Source of the DNA: Flagellimonas myxillae
GTDB taxonomy: Bacteria > Bacteroidota > Bacteroidia > Flavobacteriales > Flavobacteriaceae
NCBI RefSeq assembly: GCF_023502235.1
Contig: NZ_JAMFLY010000001.1
Location: 1 to 64,000, forward strand
DNA length: 64,000 nt
Reading direction: 5' to 3'
Position 1 is the first letter of the stretch. Each line of letters starts with the position of its first letter. Below, in pieces: positions 19,140 through 26,165 of this stretch. A program made the translations under genes and the position numbers. The notes beneath the pieces are model-generated. The model worked only from the letters and a program-made list of their open reading frames with translations, was not told the origin of the DNA and did not search any database.

Positions 19140-20373
19140 GTTTTCGATTAGGTCGTTTTTCCTAATCTCAGTAGGTTTTTTAAAGGCCCAATCCGAAGGA
19201 TTGACTAGTTCTCCATATTCACTTTATGGATTGGGAGCGATAAATCAGACCAGTATAGGTGCAGCTAACAGTATGGGGTATTCTGGGATTGGCCTTAGGA
19301 CGGATTCCGGGATCAACAACCTAAACCCGGCAACCTATTCCTTGATACCGCAAAACTCCTTCTTTTATGATGTTGGGGTGGTAGGAGAGTTCAATTCCTT
19401 TAAAAATCAATCCGAAAGTGAATCCAAAACTACCCTAAACTTTTCCAATTTGGCATTTGCTTTTAGAATTGAAGAGCGTTTTGGATTAGGGATTGCCCTG
19501 ATTCCCTATAGCGATGTGGGCTATTCGCTGTTGGGAATCCAAACCAACATTGAAGGATCCAGTGAAGTGTTTGAAAGTAATGTAACCGGTTTAGGTGGGT
19601 TGAATGATCTTCGTGTGAATATAGGGTATGGTCCAACGGAAAAATTGAGGTTGGGTTTTAGCGCATCCCTCCTGTTTGGAAATATAGAGGAAAACGAATT
19701 TCTTCAAGTGGGCAGTGGGAGTTTGGAAATCACCGAAACTACCAATTATAGCGGTTTCCGATTTGGTTTTGGTGCCCAATGGGACTTAACCGATAAAGTC
19801 ACGATTGGAAGCACGGCCCAACTACCCGTTTCCCTAAAAGGGAATCTAGTTCGATCTGCTAATAAAACAATTCTGGATTCGGAAATTGTTATAGCGGAAG
19901 ATGAAGGAAGTAGTGTTGATGATTTTAAAATTCCACTGGAGTTAGGGTTTGGACTTGGCGTCCAATTAACTGATTACCTGACCATGAGTGCTGATTACAA
20001 AAAGAATTTTTGGAACGATACCAATCAGACTGAAAACATAGGGACATATCAAGATCAGGACATTTATGCCTTAGGGTTAGAGTACCTAAAGAATCCTTTG
20101 GGAAGGAAATACGGTGATCGAATCAGGTTGCGGACTGGAATAAATTGTGACAATGGATATTTAGCCATCAATAATCGGAAAATTGAAGGTTATAATTTTA
20201 CCCTAGGTGTGGGACTGCCAACGGGTAGATTTGCCAATTCCCTTTTAAATTTGTCCTATAGTTATGGTTCGAAAGGGCAAATTGAGAACGTTTTGGTTCA
20301 AGAAAACTACCATGTTTTGACGCTTAACTTTAGCTTGGAAGACCTTTGGTTCAAAAAACGAAAGATTAACTAA
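19120..20373 (+). CDS. Outer-membrane beta-barrel protein
   Basis: About 417 residues with a signal peptide (FFLISVGFLKAQ). The N-terminal part after the signal (SSPYSLYGLGAINQTSIGAANSMGYSGIGL, quoted by its key parts YSLYGLG and AANSMGYSG) and the LNPATYS motif resemble FadL/PorV-like barrels in which conserved NPA turns precede a series of amphipathic strands. It ends in an aromatic-alternating strand before a short basic tail. Three adjacent Met codons (19120, 19123, 19126) overlap the end of the DUF4270 gene; any of them may be the start. It could be the membrane partner of the DUF4270 lipoprotein. The transported substrate is unknown. Confidence 0.75.
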   Translation: MMMRTIKFSIRSFFLISVGFLKAQSEGLTSSPYSLYGLGAINQTSIGAANSMGYSGIGLRTDSGINNLNPATYSLIPQNSFFYDVGVVGEFNSFKNQSESESKTTLNFSNLAFAFRIEERFGLGIALIPYSDVGYSLLGIQTNIEGSSEVFESNVTGLGGLNDLRVNIGYGPTEKLRLGFSASLLFGNIEENEFLQVGSGSLEITETTNYSGFRFGFGAQWDLTDKVTIGSTAQLPVSLKGNLVRSANKTILDSEIVIAEDEGSSVDDFKIPLELGFGLGVQLTDYLTMSADYKKNFWNDTNQTENIGTYQDQDIYALGLEYLKNPLGRKYGDRIRLRTGINCDNGYLAINNRKIEGYNFTLGVGLPTGRFANSLLNLSYSYGSKGQIENVLVQENYHVLTLNFSLEDLWFKKRKIN

Positions 20374-20437
20374 GACCATGACGAAAAGTAAATTTAGTGA
20401 CCGTCGCTTCTAAGCATATCTTTTTTGTTTTATTTCT

Positions 20438-20468
20438 TTTGGGAGAACAGAAAACTATTCTATATTTG
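20438..20468 (+). promoter_or_regulatory. Bacteroidota promoter of tRNA-Val
   Basis: TTTG at 20438-20441, 19 bases, then TATATTTG at 20461-20468: an exact match to the TTTG-N17/20-TAnnTTTG form. Transcription would start near 20474, about 18 bases before the tRNA. Confidence 0.8.
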
Positions 20469-20491
20469 CACTCCCATTTGGAAATCGTAAT

Positions 20492-20569
20492 GGGCGCGTA
20501 GCTCAGTTGGTTCAGAGCACCTGGTTTACACCCAGGGGGTCAGGGGTTCGAATCCCTTCGCGCCCACCA
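20492..20569 (+). tRNA. tRNA-Val (anticodon TAC)
   Basis: A full cloverleaf: 7-bp acceptor stem GGGCGCG/CGCGCCC, D arm GCTC/GAGC, anticodon stem CCTGG/CCAGG with loop TTTACAC (anticodon TAC at 20527-20529), variable loop GGGTC, T arm with TTCGAAT, discriminator A and an encoded CCA. Confidence 0.97.
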
Positions 20570-20580
20570 CAATAGATAAA

Positions 20581-20608
20581 ACCTCAGCAATTATGTTGAG
20601 GTTTTTTG
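20581..20608 (+). terminator. Terminator after tRNA-Val
   Basis: ACCTCA (20581-20586) pairs with TGAGGT (20597-20602), followed by a T run. It lies 11 bases after the tRNA. Confidence 0.75.
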
Positions 20609-20657
20609 TTTTCCGATAATGATCATGAATTATTGGGATTATTTCATGAGGTCGAAG

Positions 20658-20708
20658 TAGGTCGGTTCCCGGGCATCTCGATGTTCATTGGGATGGTGGC
20701 CGACCCTA
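20658..20708. repeat. GC-rich imperfect inverted repeat
   Basis: TAGGTCGG (20658-20665) is matched by CCGACCCTA (20700-20708), one base bulged, around a GC-rich centre with a further partial pairing of CATC and GATG. It stands out in an AT-rich spacer. No coding frame longer than 20 residues is convincing here. Confidence 0.35.
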
Positions 20709-20804
20709 ATCCAGTAGTGTCTACAAGATAAAATCTTCAATTTGTTGGAGGTTTTTCATATAAGGTAATAACTTTAGTACCCACATGCGAAAAGGACGTT
20801 GGAG

Positions 20805-21581
20805 ATGAAATATAAGGTGCTTATTGTTGATGATGAGTTGGAGGCCTTGAACAGGCTAAGACTCCATGTAGATAAATTTTCATCTTTGGAATTCATAGGT
20901 GCTTGTCAAAATGGCAATCAGGCTCTTGGTCAAATCAAAGTTACCAATCCAGATATTGTTTTAATTGACATAGAGATGCCAGGAATGAATGGCGTTGAAG
21001 TCCTACAAAATTGTATTGAACCATTTCCCTATTTTATCTTCGTTACGGCTTATAGCCAATATGCCATTGAAGCATTCGAGCAAAATGCCATTGATTACAT
21101 ATTAAAACCTTATTCCAGCGAACGAATTGAGTCAGCTCTTAAAAAGGCCATTGATAGATTGGAGAAGGATTATTTAATAAAGATTACCGATAATTTAAAG
21201 AACTTATTATATGCATTATCCAATAAGACTAAAGCAGTTGAGAAAGAAGAATTTATAAAACGAATTGCCGTAAAATCGATAGGTAAAACTGCATTCATTA
21301 ACGTTGATGACATCATTGCCATTGAGGCAGCGGATCAATACGTGGAAATAGAAACCATAAATAAGAAGTATACGGTTAGGGAATCCATGGATCAATTGGA
21401 TAACTCATTAGATCCCAACGTGTTTTTTCGCGTTCATAGGTCTTTCATAGTTAATAACCACCATGTTTTGGGTATGGAGAATTATGATAAAAATATTAGC
21501 ATGGTGGTCTTACGAAATCACAGGAAAATCAAAATTTCCAATAGTAGAAAACCCGATTTTAAAAAATGGATGGGCCTTTAA
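20805..21581 (+). CDS. LytTR-family response regulator
   Basis: A 258-residue regulator. Receiver domain 1-120 with D9-D10, phosphorylation site D55 in LIDIEMP, and LKP at about residue 103; LytTR DNA-binding domain about 155-255 (RIAVKSIGKTAFINVDDI, IEAADQYVEIET, RVHRSFIVNN). The ATG at 20805 is chosen over the in-frame TTG at 20799, giving the standard MKYKVLIVDDE start. The gene is AT-richer than its neighbours. The likely partner kinase starts at 22195, separated by a small exported protein. Confidence 0.92.
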   Translation: MKYKVLIVDDELEALNRLRLHVDKFSSLEFIGACQNGNQALGQIKVTNPDIVLIDIEMPGMNGVEVLQNCIEPFPYFIFVTAYSQYAIEAFEQNAIDYILKPYSSERIESALKKAIDRLEKDYLIKITDNLKNLLYALSNKTKAVEKEEFIKRIAVKSIGKTAFINVDDIIAIEAADQYVEIETINKKYTVRESMDQLDNSLDPNVFFRVHRSFIVNNHHVLGMENYDKNISMVVLRNHRKIKISNSRKPDFKKWMGL

Positions 21582-21711
21582 GGGTTCCAGTTCGTATTTC
21601 CCATTCCATTTTACCCATTCTACAACCCAGTTTCCACATTTCGCAACATGGGTCTTTTTCATATCTGTACCCCATACTAATTTGGTCTAAAATCAATAAA
21701 TATCAAAAATT

Positions 21712-22140
21712 ATGGTTGTAAAATATGTGATAAGGGTGTGCATGCTATTGATACTTTCTATGGGAGCTATCAATGCTCAAGATTCAAAAAACGACATCAA
21801 AAAAGTCGCTGCCCAGTTCGTGAAGGGTGCAGATGAACAGAATCCTGAACTCGTTAAGGATGTCCTCGAAGAAAATTCAAATCAGTATGTTCTTATCGGT
21901 GGAAAGTTCAGTACTATATCTGCTTCCCAATACATTAAAATGTTGGAGGAGAAAAAACTTGGAGGTGAACCAAGGAAAATAACCTATAAGCATGCGGAAT
22001 ATTTAGGAGAAAATTTGGCTGTGGTTGTTTTAAACGCGGCTAGCCCGAAATACGACTTTTTATATCAGATATCCATGGCTAGGTCTAATAGTGGAAAATG
22101 GGAAATAGTCGGAATAACTACAGAAGTAAATGAAGTGTAG
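21712..22140 (+). CDS. NTF2/lumazine-binding-like secreted protein
   Basis: A 142-residue protein with a signal peptide (residues 1-23, ending INAQ). The mature part (KKVAAQFVKGADEQNPELVKDVL... GKWEIVGIT, shown by its ends) has the helix-then-sheet pattern of the NTF2-like superfamily, close to the putative lumazine-binding group often seen in Bacteroidota. No catalytic residues can be assigned. It is encoded between a response regulator and its presumed kinase, so a role in sensing a ligand in the periplasm is possible but unproven. Confidence 0.65.
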   Translation: MVVKYVIRVCMLLILSMGAINAQDSKNDIKKVAAQFVKGADEQNPELVKDVLEENSNQYVLIGGKFSTISASQYIKMLEEKKLGGEPRKITYKHAEYLGENLAVVVLNAASPKYDFLYQISMARSNSGKWEIVGITTEVNEV

Positions 22141-22194
22141 TTTGTCCGTATAAAGAGACATGGCGTAGTGAAAGTACTTTTGTAACTTACAAAG

Positions 22195-23271
22195 ATGTTC
22201 TGGTTTATAAAAAAAAAGTACATCTACATTTATTCAATTTGGGTACTTGCGGCTTTATTCACTAGTACCCAATTGTATTTGAAAACTTTGGACTCTGGAA
22301 CTGGGGAAGGGTGGTTTAAATTGTTCGGAATCCAACTATTGGTATGGAGTGTTTGGGCTGGACTAAGTCCGATAATATTTTGGTTAGGCAGGCGGTACCG
22401 AATTGACAAACAAACTTACTATAGTGGCGTGACCCTTCACTTTTTTTCAGCAATTTTTCTGGTCATAGTGTATTTGGCCATTTATGCATTGCTTTGGAAT
22501 TTCTTGGGATTGGGCTCTGTTAGTTGGGAAACTTTCCAACAGTATTTCAAGGTATTCTTTCTTAATCTATTTCACTGGCACTTTTTTATTTATATGGCAA
22601 TAATTGGAATTGCTCATGCCATTGATTATCGGAAGGAGGCAGAAGTAAGAAGGGAAAAAGCAGATAAATTGGAAAAACAACTTTTAAAAAGCGAACTGAA
22701 TACCCTAAGAGCTCAATTATCTCCTCATTTTTTGTTCAATACGATAAACAACGTTGTTGGAACTATTGAACAGGGTAAAAACAGGGTCGCAATTGGTACT
22801 TTAATACGGTTGGGTAATTTTCTTCGAATTACCTTGGAGGAATCGCAACATAATCTAATTCCTTTAAAAAAGGAACTTCAATATTTGAAGGATTATCTTG
22901 AAATTGAAAAATTTAGAAACGTTGAATTGGATATCCTTATTCACCAGTCTTCTGAACTTTCCGAGTGCTTGGTGCCCAACTTTATTTTACAACCGTTGGT
23001 TGAAAATGCTATTAAACATGGGATTTCGCAAAAAAAGGAGGCAAAGCGCATCGAAATTGGAATGGAAAATATTGGATCTAATTTTAAATTGTGGGTCTAT
23101 AATGAAGGGCCTTCACTAAAAGAATTTGGTAAAGAAAGAATCGGTATTGGGATTTCCAGTACCATTTCTAGGTTGCAAATTGCATATGAAGACCAGGCGA
23201 AATTTAATCTAATAAACGTGCACAATGGGGTTATTTCAGAACTTCTACTGCCAATGAGATATTCGACTTAA
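22195..23271 (+). CDS. LytS/YehU-type sensor histidine kinase
   Basis: A 358-residue inner-membrane kinase with four hydrophobic segments at about 10-28, 44-64, 82-104 and 122-142, then a coiled coil (145-170). The His_kinase domain has phospho-acceptor H178 in QLSPHFLFNTINN, the N box PLVENAIKHGI, and the GIGISSTISRL motif. No soluble sensor domain is present. It is preceded by the NTF2-like gene (54 bases) and by the LytTR regulator, and it converges with the amidohydrolase gene. The region is AT-rich like the regulator. Confidence 0.92.
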   Translation: MFWFIKKKYIYIYSIWVLAALFTSTQLYLKTLDSGTGEGWFKLFGIQLLVWSVWAGLSPIIFWLGRRYRIDKQTYYSGVTLHFFSAIFLVIVYLAIYALLWNFLGLGSVSWETFQQYFKVFFLNLFHWHFFIYMAIIGIAHAIDYRKEAEVRREKADKLEKQLLKSELNTLRAQLSPHFLFNTINNVVGTIEQGKNRVAIGTLIRLGNFLRITLEESQHNLIPLKKELQYLKDYLEIEKFRNVELDILIHQSSELSECLVPNFILQPLVENAIKHGISQKKEAKRIEIGMENIGSNFKLWVYNEGPSLKEFGKERIGIGISSTISRLQIAYEDQAKFNLINVHNGVISELLLPMRYST

Positions 23272-23351
23272 TAGGAGCTTTTGTTTTAAATATTGCATCG
23301 GCTATTGGGAAAATGAAATAGGCGGCCGTCTCATACTGTCCTTTCTTGTAC

Positions 23352-24434
23352 TTATTTATGTGATTTGTCAATAATTTTTTTCGCATTTTCATGATACAAC
23401 TTCTTTAGTGTTTCTTCACTTAACCCTAAGCCATGGAGTGGCCAGTGATAAGAAAAAAGCCTTTTTTCATAAAAGTGCTCATCTTCAGTTTCAAGAATCC
23501 TAAATGTTGTCTCGTATACAAGGGGAGCGAGGCCCATGTCGGTTCCGTATACCAGTTTATCTCGGTTTTTTTCAAAGAAAGCCTTTGTATGTCTGGGTAT
23601 AGGTGCAGTTTCGGCATATCTGGCCGAAATGTCCGCGTATAGGTTGTCATACTTTTGGAGCAAATTGTCAAGAATGCCGAGATCATGGCTACAGTTGGCA
23701 AAATGACAGGCCACAAAGGTTGTATTTGGATTGGCCTTTACGGCATTTTCCAAAGTATTTATTAGGTCTTGATGATGTAATAATCCCTTTTTGGAAACAT
23801 CAATTTGCCATTTGGCCGAGTTCATAAGTCCATCATTGTACCTATCGTTGGGTTCGTACATCCAGTAGGGTTCTGCGACATGGACATTGATGGGCATTCC
23901 CAATTCCCCGCATTTTTCAATCAGAGGCTTCATACGGGGGTCGTCAATGTGCATTCCGTAGGCGGGCGTAGGCTTTGAATAAAACAGCCCTTCGCCTTTA
24001 TCGCCCAATTCACCTACACCTTTGGCACCCGCTTTATAGCAACGTTCCAATTCCTTAACGGCTTTTTCACTCCAACCTTCTTCGTTATATCCGGTGTAGT
24101 CAAATCCACACCAGACTTCAAAACGATTGCCATACTTTGCGTACATATTGTGTATGCTATCAAATTTTTTGCCCGTTTGCATGGTGAGAATTATGGTTTT
24201 TTCAATACCATATTTATCCATGGTTTGCATCCACTCACGAAGCTCTTCCTCAGAGCGTGCGTAGGCATGTGCGTGCATGTCTATTGCGGGAAACTTGGCT
24301 TTTTCAATCTTGGTAATGGGAATATTATAGATTGATTTTGGATCGTGGTTTTTGAGCCGAAGGGTATCTTCTTGGCCCATAGTTGCCGTGGTCATAAGAA
24401 TAACCAAGGACAGAACGGTTACTTTTCTATACAT
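23352..24434 (-). CDS. Exported amidohydrolase (PF04909 type)
   Basis: A 360-residue metal-dependent hydrolase with a TIM-barrel fold. The ATG at 24434 gives a signal peptide (MYRKVTVLSLVILMTTATMG); an upstream in-frame start at 24479 would bury it. Metal-site residues visible are the HAHAYA motif after AIDM (about 54-58), H in VHVAEPYW, H in VACHFANCSHD and D in YGTDMG, which fit the amidohydrolase_2 family (decarboxylases and lactonases). The substrate is unknown. Export is unusual for the better-known members. It is transcribed alone, downstream of tRNA-Val(GAC) on the same strand. Confidence 0.8.
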   Translation of the reverse strand: MYRKVTVLSLVILMTTATMGQEDTLRLKNHDPKSIYNIPITKIEKAKFPAIDMHAHAYARSEEELREWMQTMDKYGIEKTIILTMQTGKKFDSIHNMYAKYGNRFEVWCGFDYTGYNEEGWSEKAVKELERCYKAGAKGVGELGDKGEGLFYSKPTPAYGMHIDDPRMKPLIEKCGELGMPINVHVAEPYWMYEPNDRYNDGLMNSAKWQIDVSKKGLLHHQDLINTLENAVKANPNTTFVACHFANCSHDLGILDNLLQKYDNLYADISARYAETAPIPRHTKAFFEKNRDKLVYGTDMGLAPLVYETTFRILETEDEHFYEKRLFSYHWPLHGLGLSEETLKKLYHENAKKIIDKSHK

Positions 24435-24587
24435 GTTGGATGGCTTTGGTGGTTTATTTGCTCCTTGGGAAACTCCCATAAGTTACAACAAAAACCGCAT
24501 GGTTGTAAACCCATTGCGACAAGGAGGGGAATCAACAAATTAGGTGCTTACGAATATCTGTAGGGGAGAGAATATGTAGCTATCGAA

Positions 24588-24620
24588 TAAAACAAAATCA
24601 CCTGCTTTTTAGCAGGTGAT
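24588..24620 (-). terminator. Terminator of tRNA-Val(GAC)
   Basis: ATCACCTGC (24597-24605) pairs perfectly with GCAGGTGAT (24612-24620). On the minus strand the complement of 24588-24597 is T-rich. It lies 18 bases after the tRNA. Confidence 0.8.
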
Positions 24621-24637
24621 TAATCTTTGAGTTTTAG

Positions 24638-24712
24638 TGGAGTGTATTGGATTCGAACCAACGACCCCCGCCCTGTCAAGGCGGTGCTCTAAACCAACTG
24701 AGCTAACACTCC
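24638..24712 (-). tRNA. tRNA-Val (anticodon GAC)
   Basis: Read on the minus strand: acceptor stem GGAGTGT/ACACTCC, D arm GCTC/GAGC, anticodon stem CCGCC/GGCGG with loop TTGACAG (anticodon GAC), variable GGGTC, T arm GTTGG/CCAAT with TTCGAAT, discriminator A, no encoded CCA. The GAC in the loop reads valine codons; it should not be taken for tRNA-Asp (GTC). Confidence 0.95.
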
Positions 24713-24767
24713 AGTTTTTATGGAAACAAACCTGTTCCCAAAAAAGTGCTGCAATATCGTAAAATTG

Positions 24768-25178
24768 TTACCAATCTCCATACTCTGCCGAATTCTTTTG
24801 GGTTTCGTGCAGGGTTATGTGCAGTAATTGACCCGTTTTTAGCTTTGGTTTTAAGATATCGTAAATTACCTTGACAAAATATTCCGTAGTGGGCAGTCCA
24901 TGATTGAATTCCGGACAGTCTTCATTCAGGTTTTTGTGATCAAAGCGCTCCTCAATCTCTTCCTGAATCAAGGCGCCAAGCACTGCCAAATCCATTACAA
25001 AACCGGTTTCCGGGTCTACTTCCCCCCTAATTCTTACCTCAAGGTCAAAATTATGTCCATGATAACTTGGGCTATTGCACTTTCCAAATACCTCGATGTT
25101 TTTTTCATCGCTCCAGTTGGGATTGTGCAGCCTGTGGGCAGCATTAAAATGGGCTTTTCTACAAATTGTGGCAATCAT
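24768..25178 (-). CDS. queD: 6-carboxytetrahydropterin synthase (QueD)
   Basis: A 136-residue enzyme of the QueD/6-pyruvoyltetrahydropterin synthase family, which converts dihydroneopterin triphosphate on the way to queuosine. Zinc ligands H in FNAAHRL and the HGHN pair, the catalytic cysteine in GKCNSPSYHGHN, the DHKNLNE motif and the glutamate in HETQKN are all visible. The Met at 25178 (MIATICRKAHF) is preferred over 25190. No other queuosine genes are adjacent. Confidence 0.92.
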   Translation of the reverse strand: MIATICRKAHFNAAHRLHNPNWSDEKNIEVFGKCNSPSYHGHNFDLEVRIRGEVDPETGFVMDLAVLGALIQEEIEERFDHKNLNEDCPEFNHGLPTTEYFVKVIYDILKPKLKTGQLLHITLHETQKNSAEYGDW

Positions 25179-25223
25179 ACTGCAAAGCAAGCAAAAAGAT
25201 GTGATAAGACCCAGTTTTAACCA

Positions 25224-25250
25224 TAAAAAAAGAGCTGCATATCGCAGCTC
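25224..25250 (-). terminator. Terminator of the susC-susD operon
   Basis: GAGCTGC (25232-25238) pairs perfectly with GCAGCTC (25244-25250); on the minus strand seven T follow. It lies 25 bases after the stop of the third gene of the operon. Confidence 0.85.
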
Positions 25251-25275
25251 CTTTTACTATTCAGAAATATAACTA

Positions 25276-26136
25276 TCACGAACAAATATTGAGAACAATT
25301 TCACCTGGTGTTGGCCCAGGTCCCCCAGCAGCGGCTGTCTCGCCTGATGGGGCCAAAAGTTCAAATACATGTTCTTCCTCAAAGGCTCCAGGAGTATAGG
25401 CAAATACCAGTTCTGTGGTTCCATCTGGGACGGAAATGGTAAATGCCGCCGCACTTCCGGCAGCAATGGTATATTGGGTATCGGTCCCGTCAATAGTAAC
25501 CGTTATAAAGGCACCGTCCCATCCATCACCATATAAATCAGTTAGGTTCAATTGGTAATCTCCGGTAACCGGTGTTACGGGTATACAGTTTATCCCTGCC
25601 GAATAGGCAAAGGGTGACGAAAAGAAAGATCCATTGGCCACAGTACCTGCAGCTCTATTGGTAAAAACCCTTCCATCGGTGAGTTGCGCTTCCAACCTAA
25701 AGCTAATTGCATCTCCACCGTCCACAATTCCAGCATCAGTTCCTGTTCCTGTAAGTGCCTCACTAAGGGTTACCACCAAATCGGCCCTTGGAAAGCCAAA
25801 AGGACCTTCGGTGAAAGTGGAAGCTGATATGGTGGATACCAAGGCCTCATCAGAAGATAGGTCATTGTCGTCTTCAACCGTATTGTCAACAAATTGGGCG
25901 TAAACCCGAACTTCTGACAAAAGCCCGCCATTCTCTTCGTCCTGTGCTTCCAGGGTTACCCCGAAAGTTGATGAAGGGTCCAAAAGGTTGTAAGTAGTAC
26001 TCAAGTTGGCCACGGTCCTAAGGACAAGACCTCGTTCCACGGTCTTCTGAACTTGATCAACAATTTTTTCCTCGGTACAGGACACTGCGGAAACAAACCC
26101 TATAGCGAGCAATATATATGTGCTTAATTTTCTCAT
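25276..26136 (-). CDS. SusCD-associated outer-membrane lipoprotein
   Basis: A 286-residue lipoprotein; the start at 26136 gives a signal peptide ending AVSC. It is beta-rich, with no known domain recognised with confidence. A DLYGDGWDGAF motif near residue 195 resembles short Ca-binding-like DxxGDGWDG motifs found in secreted proteins. It is the third gene after susC and susD (29 bases from susD) and sits where SusE/SusF-type surface glycan-binding lipoproteins are usually found, so a substrate-binding role is likely. The operon terminator follows. Confidence 0.65.
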   Translation of the reverse strand: MRKLSTYILLAIGFVSAVSCTEEKIVDQVQKTVERGLVLRTVANLSTTYNLLDPSSTFGVTLEAQDEENGGLLSEVRVYAQFVDNTVEDDNDLSSDEALVSTISASTFTEGPFGFPRADLVVTLSEALTGTGTDAGIVDGGDAISFRLEAQLTDGRVFTNRAAGTVANGSFFSSPFAYSAGINCIPVTPVTGDYQLNLTDLYGDGWDGAFITVTIDGTDTQYTIAAGSAAAFTISVPDGTTELVFAYTPGAFEEEHVFELLAPSGETAAAGGPGPTPGEIVLNICS

Positions 26137-26165
26137 GATTCTTGTTTTATAAGACATTGCTGTTA

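Noticed and set aside
24638..24712. tRNA-Asp
   Set aside because: The anticodon loop reads TTGACAG with a 5-bp stem, so the anticodon is GAC (valine), not GTC.
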